NCBI GenBank assembly: GCA_014529385.2
Contig: CM043955.1
Coordinates: 147,723,140 to 147,787,139, forward strand
Origin: Adiantum capillus-veneris
Taxonomy: Eukaryota; Streptophyta; Polypodiopsida; Polypodiales; Pteridaceae
Length of the DNA stretch: 64,000 nucleotides
Direction: 5' to 3'
The notes below the pieces were generated by a model. The model did not search any database. It was not told where the DNA came from and saw only the letters and a list, made by a program, of their open reading frames with translations. Position numbers and translations under genes: made by a program. Positions 1 through 11,902 of this stretch are shown here, piece by piece (position 1 is the stretch's first letter; every line of letters starts with the position of its first letter).

Positions 1-486
1 TAGGGCACATACCTAGATTCCTCGAGGCTCCATGAAAGAAATAGTGTAACAAACTTATCATATCCCATCTCGTAGTGCGAAGACTCGAGAAGCTCTATAA
101 TTTTAAGTTTCGTGTTGCTTTACAACAATGTCAGGTCACAATAGTACTATAGCACAAATCTATCATAGTGTATGTATGCAATGATTCCCTGCATCACATA
201 CCTACTACCTATTTTGATTGAGATCATCTTCTGTTGTCAATAGCAATTCCTTTAGGGGCCGTAAAAAGTCGATTATTGTGACATCCTGAGGTCGTATGAT
301 GGGTCTTGTTGCATCAGGTATGTATTTATTATGGTTGATGTATCTCATACTTGAGTTTCTCTTTAAGAAAAGGTATTCCGGCAAAGGGAGGGGGGGGGGG
401 GGGGGGTGGGTGGGTGGGGGGTACACACAAACAAAGATTCCCATGGGTATTTGCAAAGGAGTCCTTCTCCCTTTCCCGCCATAGTT
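1..486. other. No gene recognised; G-rich tract
   Basis: I see no coding similarity here. A run of 17 G at 390-406 is followed by GGGT repeats to about 420. The open frames across it are low-complexity (poly-Pro/poly-Gly) products of that tract. Confidence 0.5.
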
Positions 487-1449
487 AGCGTGATCAATTC
501 ATTTTTGCTCCCTTTCATAGCATTCAATAGTCCGCTCCTAAAGGTAGCCAAATGCAACTAGAAAGAGTTCTTGAAACCAGTCAAAAGATTCTTATGGAAC
601 AACACTAAAGACTCAACGCCTTGGCAACGGGCAGGATGGGATTCTGTAGCGAGACCGATTGAGAAGCGATCTTGGAATCAGTAACCCTAGTACTCATGCG
701 AAGGCACAGTGTGCCAAGTTTGTGGTTGCAATCACGAAGCAAGACCAGGCATGGGCCATTGTGACAAAGGCCATGATGGACAACTCCAAACTAGGCTTGC
801 AAAGAGACCAGTGGAAAGGGCTTGAGATGCATGATTGCCCCTCGGTGGTCAAACCTGAAACTTGGGGGCCTAATGGACAAGCTAGTTCGAAAATGTAACA
901 GAGCAACACATGCCTTGGAATGGGGAGAGGCAACAAGGTACTTTCACAACTCTTTGATCCACTGGTCCCCTTGGCTTTCTAAGGTGGGAAGCGTCCTATT
1001 GAACCCATTTTGGAGGAGGTGGGAAAAAAAAAGACGACTAGGTCAATTTTGGGACAGCACCAGCAGTAGCTAAAAAGGAGCAGACCAACTGACCTCCCAG
1101 TTTCACCTCAGTGGGACAGGAAGACTGCTTGCCAATAGAGTTATAGAACGGCTGGACAAATATCGGCTACCTGTAGATGAGTCTAGTTTCGAATGGAAAG
1201 CATGGCGTTGGTCCCCGAACAGACATTTTCTTAAAAGTGGAATAAGACAATTGAGGCTGCTTTGACTAACCGACATGGCTAGGTATATAGGTTCCTGTTC
1301 TGGTCAAGGTTTGCCCTTTGCTCATCCAAGTTTTTCTGTGATGTCCTCTTCAAAGTCATGGGTTGGCTCTTGTGTTAGCCAATATATCTATGGTTGCTGG
1401 AAGACGTCATGGCTTGGCACAAACACGACTAGAAGTTTCAATTTTTTGG
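487..1449 (+). pseudogene. Decayed 3' fragment of an L1-type LINE (post-RT region)
   Basis: Starting at 487, one frame reads a protein typical of the region after the palm of plant LINE reverse transcriptases. It has a KRFLWNN block followed by AGWDSVARPIEK, the counterpart of the usual FLWG...AWDSVC.PK motif. It then shifts frame near 660 and continues as DLGISNPSTHAKAQC to about 896. Further pieces with the W-rich pattern WKAWRWSPN...FLKSGIRQLR occur to about 1260. There are several stops and frameshifts, and no catalytic RT or endonuclease portion is in the window, so this is a dead 5'-truncated copy. It is a separate, shorter copy from the LINE at 57-62 kb. The family call rests on motif recognition and the right boundary is approximate. 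Confidence 0.6.
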
Positions 1450-1499
1450 TGTTACTAATATACTTCACTCACCATTGTGAGTGAATTATATTAGTAACA
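1450..1499. repeat. Near-perfect 23-bp hairpin
   Basis: Arm 1450-1472 and arm 1477-1499 are inverted copies with a single mismatch and a 4-nt loop (CATT). The structure abuts the end of the LINE fragment and is followed by a T-rich run. It encodes nothing. Confidence 0.8.
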
Positions 1500-1983
1500 T
1501 AGTGAGTTCTTTTTTTTTTAACAAGAAAGACACAAGGGCCTTGGTGTCTTTCATCAATTTAAAGATAAAAGCCCAAATTTGTAAAGGATATTTGTAATAT
1601 GCATACGCTACACAAAAAGGGGTGCATTTTTGGCTTGCTAAATTGCTAAAGTAAGTGTTACTATTATTTGGTCAAAGATCTCTCAAAGATAATTGGCTCC
1701 ATTTGTTTTGTTAGAATCTTTGAAGATTCCACATTAACCCCCCCCCCCCCCTCTTCCCAAAAATTTTTCCCTCATTTTCCTTTCATCTCATTCTCCACCA
1801 GAATAATATGGTTAATGCCGCTTGCTACTCATACTAGATACTCCTTCCCAAAGCCACTTAAATCCCATAACAAACCCTTCAACAGTTGGGACTACACTTG
1901 GGACTACACAAATCGTAAAGAGGTGAAGAAAGCTTGGTCGGTCGTTATTTTTTGTGTCTAACTCTCTTTTCTCGATTCAAATG

Positions 1984-1986
<3 letters not shown>

Positions 1987-2035
<49 letters not shown>
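1987..2035. repeat. (CT)n microsatellite
   Basis: About 24 uninterrupted CT units. Confidence 0.95.
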
Positions 2036-2038
<3 letters not shown>

Positions 2039-2164
2039 CACACTGTTTTTCAAAAAACATCTTGAGATTTAATCTTGTTTTGCATAAACTCAATCTAAAT
2101 CATACTAAGAGACAAGTCTAATGTCTCTCTCTCATTCACTCATAGAAGGTATAGATAGTTGGAT

Positions 2165-2165
<1 letters not shown>

Positions 2166-2218
<53 letters not shown>
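2166..2218. repeat. (CT)n microsatellite
   Basis: About 26 uninterrupted CT units. Confidence 0.95.
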
Positions 2219-2220
<2 letters not shown>

Positions 2221-2700
2221 GCATTTCAGTATGTGGTCCTGGATGTATCATGTATAGATTAGCTGGTTGCTTTCATGTGACGTTCTTAAAGAGAGTTAGT
2301 GCTAGATATATCCTACCTCAATGTGGTCTACAATGCTTGTGTGGAGCATGTTAGGCTTGCAAAAAATACCCAACAATATCTAAAAGGCAAAGTGACACTA
2401 ATTATTCTAGCATTGTGTAATAGAGCCATTCAAAATTCCGTAATTATGATCTCGGTCTTACTTGATCACCATAGTTACTGTTCAGTTCTCCCTATTCTCT
2501 CAAAAGATAGGCAGTGGTGACCCCTTCCCTGTGGAAGGGCATATTTTCATTTTTCCCTTCAATGACAAAATAACACAAAAATTATAAGGTCAAAATTTCA
2601 GCAACATGTATGGTGAAGAACATAAGAAGGTAGTGTGTTTGGTGAGTCCCCTTCCATTGGGAGATACTCTATTCTATTCCCCTTACTTAAAGAACTATAA

Positions 2701-4294
2701 TGTCATAATAACTAATATATAATTCTCCTAAATGATTTTCTCATGTTAAACTGATCATTTAATATGGGGAAGTACCATGGGAGAAAAAGCTAGAATATTG
2801 GTTAGGCTAGCAGACCAGTCACAGTAAGGATCCAAAGGAGGAAAAATAGGGATCCAAAGGGGGGGGCATCTGCAAAAGAGCAATGTGCATCAATGGGCTT
2901 CAAAGACCCTAAGGTTCAACCCATTGAGACTTCCCAAATGCTAAGGTTCAAAAATGGCAAGGTTCCAAAATTCAAAGGTAATGTCCAATGGTCAAAACTT
3001 AGGAAATATTGGATGCTTGTGGGAAGACTCAAAAGTCTTCCCACATCCCTATCCTTGAGGGGGCGAGCCCTTTTAGTAGGGGATGAGAGAGAAACACACA
3101 CACACTCTTGCAAGCTCCCTTTACACAAAGGGAATAGTGGACACGTGTCAGCTCCCTAGCCCAGTTGGCCCCAAGGTGCATTCAAATCCTATTGGATGGC
3201 CATAGAGGTGGACCAATGAGAATTAAGCTAGAGTAAATTTAGTTTAATTCATTTAAAAACACTTGATAAAAGAACCAATAGAAATTAAGCTCTCTAGAAG
3301 ACTATTGGACAGTCTCCCAAGGGGTCCAATGAGTATTCAGCAGCCGAATGGCTTGCCTCATTCCTATTGGCCAGAAGACTAAAGGGTCCAATGACAGTTT
3401 TATTTAAATACCTAAAGCTCTCACAGAAGGGAAAAGGGGGACACATGTCACAAGGCTATCACTTATGCTTCTTAATTGTCATTGGCTAAGCTTTGTCGGG
3501 GCCAATAGGATGCAAGCATGAGTAAAAAGCAAGAGGGGTCGACCAAGAGAGAGGGGGGGGGCTGATTTTTGCAAGGCCTTGTCACACTCACACTCACACA
3601 AGCTCATGTGTGAAGTAAAGAAGACTATCTCCTTCTCAAGCTTTAATGGAAAGCTCATCATCTACTCGAAGCTTGTGAGAAGGGAGGCCTACACCAACAA
3701 CTCTTGGCTTTGTGATGCAAATCCAACCAGAGCCAAGCTCCAATGCATGCTCATCTCCTCTACCATACTAATTACTAAGCTATGCTAAGCTATTAAGAGT
3801 GTTTATGGGAGGAGACATACTTCTTTCTCATAAGGATACTCCTTCCTTTCAATCTACTCTCATACCCGCTAGCTCTCACCATCTTCGAAGGTGTGTGAGG
3901 TCTTGGGTCTAAGACCGTGAGGGAATTAATGTTTTGTTTTCAAGTGTGAGCTTGGTTCTTGAAGCTTCCATCTTCATTGCACCAGCAAGTTATTGAAGGA
4001 ACACAAAGTTTTGTATTGTAAAATGTCTCCCTTGATGGGGGAAACCTATAATACAAAGCCTTTTGGAGGGGGGACCGGCTTCATGTAAATCCGGTCCTCA
4101 ACAGTTGTCAATAGCTTAATTTATCTCTCTTTTTGAAGTATTGTTCATGCCTATCCAACTAGGTGTTCTGCTTTTGTTGCTCTCTCCTTCCAAGCACTCT
4201 TGTTATGCTCATTAGGAATCTATTCTAATGAAATTCTCACTATGTCTATGTTATTTTCTGCTACACACAAGTTACTAGACCATTAAATGTTACA
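2701..4294 (+). repeat. Element 1 5' LTR
   Basis: It begins TGTCATAATAAC and ends TGTTACA (TG...CA termini) and is 1594 bp. It matches 9912-11501 along its length. It contains a G-run at about 3553-3561 that has expanded to 20 G in the 3' LTR. Confidence 0.92.
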
Positions 4295-4295
4295 T

Positions 4296-4307
4296 TGGTA
4301 TCAAAGC
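4296..4307 (+). other. Element 1 primer-binding site (tRNA-iMet)
   Basis: TGGTATCAAAGC lies one base after the LTR. It differs at one position from TGGTATCAGAGC, the complement of the plant initiator-Met tRNA 3' end. Confidence 0.85.
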
Positions 4308-4709
4308 ACAAGGTTTCTCTTTTCTTGCTCAAGAAGAGAGTTCCTCAAGCTAACTATAAATGGTTGGTATTATTAATTGCAATTGAGTAAGTAGAATAGG
4401 GTTTTTTTAGCCTTGTATTGCGCCTGCTTCGTGGAAATCACGGGGCATCACCGCCGAGAGCTATGGCCTTAATAGTGAAGTCCTACGGGGCTTGCCTCCT
4501 ACGGCACCACTATTGAGCTTTTAGAAGCTTGACAGGAGTCGGCAGTGTTTTGGTGGTGAAAGACCCTCTCTTCTATTCCTTGCAATTATCGATATTCGAA
4601 CCACGGGTACAAGAGCTTGAGTGCTTTTCTAAAGGGGTTAAGAGGAGTAGCAACTAGGGCTTGAAGTGCCAAAGTACACTTAAAAACTTAACACCTAAAA
4701 GTTGTTAGA

Positions 4710-6165
4710 ATGGCTGACAATAGTAAAGAGAGTGAAATTAATGTTGATAGCTTTGATTTTGCTAATGAACAAGCTACTAATGATGCCCCTATGCTTGTTA
4801 ATTACCTTGTTCCTAGGCTTCAACAAGCCATGGGCAATCCATCCCTCCAAAGTGAAGTGCAACGGCAGCTACATGCTCATGGGATTCTCCAAACTCCCCA
4901 CCAAGAAGAGACAGTACCTCTTTGTGAGACTTCCAAAAGAGGCCTCTCTCCGATAAGGGAAGAAGAAGAGGATCCCTACGACGGGCTCAAAAATCTACTA
5001 TTTGATGACGCGTCTCCTTCCCAAAGGAGAATTCAAGTTTCAATGGTAGAGCCCCCACCAAAGGAACGAGAAAGAAGTGAGTCTCCTACCACCTCGGCAG
5101 AGATGGCTCCACGAAGAAGGCGGGCAAAACGCTCTCCAACACCCCCTAAACGGAGAAGACCATCACACATTTCTCCACACCATAATTCAAAGAGGGATGA
5201 CAGAAAACAAGAGAAGAAAAAGGCGAGAAAGAGATCACCCTCTTCTCCATCTTCTTCATCCTCTTCCTCTTATGAAGAAAGTGATGGTGCGGACAAGGAG
5301 GAACAAGGGAAGAAAAAGGCGAGAAAGAGGTCACCCTCTTCTCCATCGTCCTCAAATTCTTCCTCTTCTGAAGAAAATGTGGTGCAACTTTTGAACCACC
5401 AAAAAAAAGAGGCCATAGGAAATCCTATGCCACGTGGAAGAGGTCGTCCAAGCTCAAAAAGTTCAAAGAGGAAGGAAAGAACATCTCTTTTCTTACCTAT
5501 GATGGCACCTTTGGTGCTACGGACAAAGTCTTGGCCTTTATCCAACAATTCGATACGGTGTTTGGAGATGAGGGCCTCACGGAGTCCTCTAAGCTACACC
5601 ATGTAGCTGTGCATTTTCAAAAGTCTGTCAGGCAATGGTGGTCTAGCCTACGAGCAAATGGTGAAGCTCCACGAACATGGAAAGCTTTAACAGCTTCCAT
5701 CATGAAGCAGTTTTTGGCTATCGATGCCAAAGACAAAGTACTCACCGAATGGCGAAGCTTGAAGCTCTCTCTCTATGAATCTATTCACAAATATGTAGAC
5801 AAGTTTTGGGACTTACATCTCAAAGACACTGTCTTCAAAAGGATGGATTTTGGAGAGCAAAAACAACAATTTTGTGCAGGTTTAACTGAAGATATGGCGG
5901 AGTATGTCAAGTCCCAAAGGCCACTCACCAGAACAAGGACCGTAACAACAAGCCTAAGGGAAAGGACGCTGTCCAAAAGTCTCCTAAAGGCAATGCCAAC
6001 AACAACAAAGCTAAGGAGAAGGGAGTTTATAAAGGCAAAAATAAGCTCTCTCCTGAAGAGCTTGAGCGTTATCGTAAAGATAACCGTTGTTTCAAGTGCG
6101 GGGAGCAAGGGAATGCCTATCGTGCTTGTCTCCACAAGAATACACGAAATGAGCCTCCTAGAGCT
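4710..6165 (+). pseudogene. gag: Element 1 Gag (frameshifted)
   Basis: Gag is the structural nucleocapsid protein of the element. The first frame starts with MADNSKESEINVD at 4710. It contains a lysine/arginine/serine-rich stretch with two tandem copies of KKKARKRSPSSPSSS (roughly residues 170-225). The frame shifts near 5490, and the retrotransposon Gag domain follows from 5531 (FIQQFDTVF, then the QWW block and TWKALTASIMKQF). After another shift near 5930 a CCHC-type knuckle CFKCGEQGNAYRAC is readable at about 6091-6132, with the zinc-binding His replaced by Asn. At least two frameshifts and the lost His make it non-functional. Confidence 0.85.
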
Positions 6166-9100
6166 ACCTTGGTCAAAATCCAACAAGAGGATGCTCACCA
6201 CAAAGGATCTCCTCTATGCCATGCTTGGAAAAAGGTAAGAGAACATGATGCTTTTATTCTCTTTGACCCTAGTTCTACTCACAATTTCATATCCACAGAG
6301 TTGGCCACCAAGCTAGGCATCCAAGACTATGAGATGGGAGATGTCCTAACCGCCGCGATGCTTTAAAGGGGCAAGAAGCCTCAGTCACTCCCTTAATTGG
6401 GAAATTCAGGCTCCATGTCCAAAGCTATGTGGACAAAGAGGACTTATTTATCTCTCCTCTCAAGCACGAGGATGTAATCCTAGGGGCACAATGGTTTGAT
6501 CGCATGGTTGCCAATGTTAAATTCCCTGAAAGGAAAATCTACTTTAGGTACAGGGAAAAAGATATATGCATAGATGCCAAGGAGTTGGGTAGCACCATAC
6601 CCATTGTACATATGCAAGCTTTTAATAAGTCAATAAAGAGCTCTATTTCCATGTACATGATTTTTGTTAAAGATTCTCAAAATGAACCTAATGCTTTAGC
6701 AAAAGAAAATATAAACAATCACAAGGAATTAAAGTCATCTAATTTTCTCAAGGGATTTCAAGATGTTTTTATTTACGAAATTCCTTGTGAACTACCTCCT
6801 AAACGAGGAAATGATGACCATGCAATTGAACTTCTTCCATGAAGTTCACCGCCTAATAAACCTCCTTATAGAGTTTCCCAAGCTCAACAAGAGGAGATTA
6901 TGTGGCAAGTGCACGAGTTAGTTGAGAAGGGTATGGTTAGGCCTAGCTCATCTCCATTTTGTTCACCCATGTTATTAGTGCAAAAGAAAGACGGCACATA
7001 TCGTATGTGCGTCGACTATAGAGCACTAAATAGGATCACTATCAAGAATAGGTTTCCCGTTCCACGGATAGAAGACCTATTTGATAAGCTGCAAGGGTCA
7101 ACCTACTTCAGTAGGATTGACGTAAAAAGTGGCTACCATCAAATAAGGATAGTTGATCAGGACATTGTAAAGACCGCATTACGCACTACATTTGGTCTTT
7201 ACGAATACATTGTCATGCCTTTTGGCTTGACCAATGCACCAGCCACATTTAACCGCTTGATGGAGAAGCTATTCATGCCTCATAGAATCTTTACTAGAGT
7301 GCTATTTGATTATATAATCATCTACTCTAATTCTCTAGACGAACACAAGCAACATCTCCAGGTAATATTTCAAGTCTTACGAGAGAATAAACTTATATTA
7401 ATCGAAAGAAAAGTGAGTTTTTCTTACAAGAGATTCAATATTTAGGTCATATTATCTCTCAAGATGGCATCCAAATGGATCCATCAAAGTTAGAGGTAAT
7501 AAAAGGATGGCCTAATCCAAGGAATCTACATGAACTAAGAAGCTTTATAGGTATGTGCGCATACTATAGACACTTCATAGAAAAGTTCTCACAAATCACG
7601 GGACCATTACATGACCTAACAAAGAAAAACATTAGGTATACATGGTCTGCCAAGGAGAACAATGCTTTTGAAAAGCTTAAAGAAAAGCTTATCGCTCAAC
7701 ATGTGCTTACACTGTCGGATCTCTCAAAGTCATTTGAGGTCCAATGTGACGCTTGTGGTGATTGCCTTAGAGCTATTTTGCTCCAAGAAGGGCACGCCAT
7801 AGCCTATCAAAGTCAAAGGCTCGACCCTGTTCAGCAAGCTCTAGGAATATATGAAAAGGAATTCCTCGGAGTTCTACATGCCTTAGACTCCTGGAAGCAC
7901 TATTTCTTGGGGACTCCTTTCATTCTGTGGACGGGTCACCAAAGCCTTAAGTTACTTCATGACGCAGACCAAGCACTCCGAAAAACAAATGAGGTGGGAA
8001 AATTTTCTTTTGCAATTTCATTTTCCTATTGCTCACATTGCTGGCAAGCATAATCAAGTAGCCGATGCACTCTCAAGACGGCCGAGAGTGAATGCGGTTT
8101 CCATAGCAATCCACAATGATCTATCTTCTATGATAGATGAGTACGCTATTGATCCCGATTTTAGTGATGTAGTTCCAGCCCTTGCATTAGGGAAGAAAGA
8201 GGAATCATTTACCTTACAAGATGGTTATCTTCTCTATGGCAATAGACTATGCGTTACTAACTCACTACGTGAGAAAATAATGTATAGATCTCATGCTCCT
8301 CCTTATGCGGGGCATAAAGGGATTCAATCTACCAAAAAGGGATAGAAACATATTTCTATTGGCCTGTCATGAAAGTGAACATACAAGGGTATGTTTCTAA
8401 ATGTGTGGTATGCCAAAAGACGAAGTTTGATAGAGGGAAGCAACCTAGATTTCTTCAACCTTTGCCAATCCCTAATTCACCATGGGAGAGCATATATATG
8501 GATTTTATCTTTGGATTACCTAAGTCTATCCATGGGAGTACGGGAATATGGACGATAGTAGAGTGGTTCAGCAAACAAGCTCATTTTAAACCTGTCAAAA
8601 AGACTATCAAAGCCCATCAAATGGCAACCCTCTTCATATCACAAATCTTCAAGTACCATGGCTTGCCAATGTCCATATAGTGTCGGATAGAGATCCTAGA
8701 ATGACTAGTAATTTTTGGAAGGGTCACTTTGAGAATTTAGGGACAAGGCTAATCTTCTCTTCGGCCTATCATCCTCAAATGGATGGCCAAAGTGAAATAG
8801 CTCATTTAACAATTCTTGATCTACTAAAAGCTTACGTAAAGGAAGTAGATCAAAGGTCGCAATGGGGGAAGTACTCATCGTTAGTGGAGTATGCCTATAA
8901 TAACACTATACATATCTCCATCGGAAAAGCACCTTTTGAGGTAATTGAGGGAAGATTTAAAAGTCCCCTGCTACTTCAGGTACACGGGAAGATCTTCGTT
9001 GCAGATGAGTATACCCGAGACCTACAAGAATCTTTCCAAAAGATTAAGGATGCTATCTCTATCTCACATGCGGCAAAGGCAGAAGGCTGCTGCTCATAAC

Positions 9101-9589
9101 CACAGAAGAGCTCAAGCCTTTAAACAAAATGATTGGGTCTTACTTAAATTTCCCAAGGCTCAATTAAGGCACACAATGGGCAAGAATCCTACGAGACACC
9201 AAAAGTACTATGGTAAATTAGCAAAAGGGTACTATGGTCCCTTCCAGATTCTTAGACCAATCAATGAGATGTGCTATCAACTCAAGTTGCCCAGTCATTG
9301 GCTCATACACAATGCTTTCCATGTGAGGCTTGAGCCTACTAAAGCCTTACAAAGGAGAGCCACCTCAAGAACCAACTATTGAAGACCCACTGGAGATCGA
9401 GGACCAAGAAGAGGTGTTGCAGCCCGAGTCCATTCTCCGACATGAAGACAAGGTATTCAGAGGCGGTAAGATTATTCGAATATCAATTAAGTTTAAGAAC
9501 TATCCTTTTGAAGATGCTAGAGGGATGCAAGGCATACGATTAAAACATAACCTAAACCTTGCCAATGCTTACAATGCTTCCCTAGAGTA
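6166..9589 (+). pseudogene. pol: Element 1 Pol polyprotein, multiply frameshifted
   Basis: The domains in order are as follows. The retropepsin segment LFDPSSTHNFIS (about 6261-6296) has Pro-Ser in place of the usual Ser/Thr-Gly. RT runs about 6900-7445 with VDYRALNRITIKNRFPVPRI and MPFGLTNAPATFNR, but the catalytic FDD reads FDY. RNase H runs about 7690-8000, where the usual TDHQSL reads TGHQSL. Integrase has its zinc-finger HAPPYAGHKG...CVVCQK, then MDFIFGLP and SDRDPRMTS. A chromodomain-like C-terminus lies at 9330-9587 (PESILRHEDK...IKFKNYPFEDARGM). At least five frame changes (near 6370, 7445, 8050, 8345, 8680 and 9070) break it up. The RT and RNase H active-site substitutions would themselves abolish activity. 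Confidence 0.9.
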
Positions 9590-9898
9590 AGCAAATGTTA
9601 AAATGTTTAAATGAACAACGTTTTTGTCTTATAAGACTCTTTTTCTTTATTGTGCACAAATGTTAAGAAGTATGCATGCTTAGGATCAAGTTTGCAGAGA
9701 CAACGTCTTCCAAACACCAAGTAGAGCTTGTCATTCTACTATGGAAGATTGATAGGACTAATTTGCAGACATGCTTGCGGCAGCTTAGGCTCTCAAGCGC
9801 CAAATGGATTAGTCATCCATTTTGGAACGATGTCGTAGGGTAAAATAGGGATCCCCTACCCACTAGAAAAAGGACTAATAAGGGACGACTATGATTTC

Positions 9899-9911
9899 AA
9901 GAGAGAGGTAG
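9899..9911 (+). other. Element 1 polypurine tract
   Basis: The purine-rich stretch AAGAGAGAGGTAG immediately precedes the 3' LTR, the position needed for plus-strand priming. Confidence 0.8.
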
Positions 9912-11501
9912 TTTCATAATAACTAATATCTAATTCTCCTAAATCATTTTCTCATGTTAAACTGATCATTTGATATGGGAAAGTACCATGGAAGAAAAAG
10001 GTAGGATATTGGTTAGGCTGACAGACCGGTCACAGTAGGGATCCAAAGGAGGGAAAATAGGGATCCAAAGGGGGGGCCATCTGAAAAGAGCAATGTGCAT
10101 CAATGGGCTTCAAAGACCCTAAGGTTCAACCCATTAAGACTTCCAAAATGCTAAGGTTCAAAAATTCAAAGGTAATGTCCAATGGTCAAAACTTAAGGAG
10201 TATTGGATGCTTGTGGGAAGACTCAAAAGTCTTCCCACATCCCTATCCTTGAGGGGGCGACCCCTTTTAGTAGGGGATGAGAGAGAAACACACACACACT
10301 CTTGCAAGCTCCCTTTACACAAAAGGGATAGTGGACATATGTCAGCTCCCTAGCCCAGTTGCCCCCAAGGTGCATTCATATCCTTTTGGATGGCCATAGA
10401 GGTGAACCAATGAGAATTAAGCTAGAGTAAATTTAGTTTAATTCATTTAAAAACACTTGATAAAAGAACCAATAGAAATTAAGCTCTCTAGAAGACTATT
10501 GGACAGTCTCCCAAGGGGTCCAATGAGTATTCAGCAGCCGAATGGCTTGCCTCATTCCTATTGGCCAGAAGACTAAAGGGTCCAATGATAGTTTAATTTG
10601 CATTATTTAAATACCTAAATATCTCACAAAAGGGGAAAGGGGGACACATGTCACAAGGCTATCACTTATGTTTCTTAATTGTCATTAGCTAAGCTTTGCA
10701 AGGGCCAATAGGACGCCAGCATGAGTAAAAAGCAAGAGGAGTCGACTAAGAGAGAGAGAGGGGGGGGGGGGGGGGGGGGTTGATTTTTGCAAGGCATTAT
10801 CACACACACACTCAGACAAGCTTGTGTGTGAAGTAAAGAAGACTATATCCTTCTCAAGCTTTAATGGAAAGCTCATCATCTACTCCAAGCTTGTGAGAAG
10901 GGAGGCCTACACCAACAACTCTTGGCTTTGTGATGCAAATCCAACCAAGAGCCAAGCTCCAATGCATGTTTATCTCCTCTACCATGCTAATTACTAAGCT
11001 ATGCTAAGCTATTAAGAGTGATTATGTGAGGAGACATACTTCTTTCTCGTATGGATACTCCTTCTTCCTCTCTATCTACTCTCATACCCCGCTAGCTCTC
11101 ACCATCTTCGAAGGTGTGTGAGGTTTTGAGTCTGAGACCGTGAGGGAATTAATGTTGTGTTTTCAAGTGTGAGCTTGGTGCTTGAAGCTTCCATCTTCAT
11201 TGAAGGAACACAAAGTATTCTATTGTAAAATGTCTCCCTTGATGGGGGAAACCTATAATACAAAGCCTTTTGGAGGGGGGACCGGCTCCATGTAAATCCG
11301 GTCCTCAAGTGTTGTCAATAGCTTAATTTCTCTCTCTTTTTGAAGTATTGTTCATACCTATCTAACTAGGTGTTATGCTTTTGTTGTTCTCTCCATCCAA
11401 GCACTCTTGTTATGCTCATTAGGAATCTATTCTAATGAAATGCTCACTATGTCTATGTTATTTTCCGCTACACACAAGTTACTAGACCAATAAATGTTAC
11501 A
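9912..11501 (+). repeat. Element 1 3' LTR
   Basis: This 1590-bp sequence is colinear with 2701-4294. Its first bases are TTTCATAATAAC, so the terminal TG has mutated to TT. It carries a 20-nt G run at 10760-10779 where the 5' LTR has a shorter one. Confidence 0.92.
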
Positions 11502-11851
11502 TGTAATTTTTTTGAAAGCCCTTGTAATGACAAAGTCAAAAAATTTATACCCTTCATATGACAAAAAAATGCCTTCAAAATGGGAGACGGGTGGTATAAC
11601 CTCCAATCACAGCGGGTCTAGTAGCCTCAACTGATAACTCAAGTGAGCCATAGTGTACATATGTATGTGCACACGGTCACACGCATGCGCATGTGCATGC
11701 GCGCGCACACACAACACACACTTCTTGTGCTACTATATAAAAGCCTAGAAAATGATTTGAAAAGAAACGTAAAAAATGAGAAGGAAAATGGCTTTTCAAT
11801 TACACAAATTTGAGTTGAATTTTCCCCGTTACAGATAAAAGTCTATAGGTT

Positions 11852-11902
<51 letters not shown>

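Larger units (their letters stand above)
1500..2695. other. No gene recognised; microsatellites
   Basis: This is AT-rich DNA with a poly-C run near 1739-1751 and two long CT arrays (listed separately). I find no protein similarity. The short open frames here are mostly poly-Ser/Leu shadows of the CT repeats. Confidence 0.5.
2701..11501 (+). mobile_element. Element 1: Ty3/gypsy chromodomain LTR retrotransposon, decayed
   Basis: The element has two direct LTRs (2701-4294 and 9912-11501), a primer-binding site at 4296-4307 and a purine tract just before the 3' LTR. The order gag, protease, RT, RNase H, integrase, chromodomain is that of Ty3/gypsy chromoviruses. The flanking 5-mers are TATAA (2696-2700) and TGTAA (11502-11506), a target-site duplication with one change. 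The LTRs have diverged by substitutions and small indels, and the coding region has many frameshifts, so the copy is old and inactive. It lies on the 3' side of the ISCA2-like gene, outside that gene's giant intron. Confidence 0.93.

Noticed and set aside
1987-2218. CRISPR-like or satellite array
   Set aside because: These are simple CT dinucleotide repeats without spacers, and the window is eukaryotic.
5785-6201. 138-codon minus-strand frame
   Set aside because: It is the reverse of the element 1 Gag region and has no similarity of its own.
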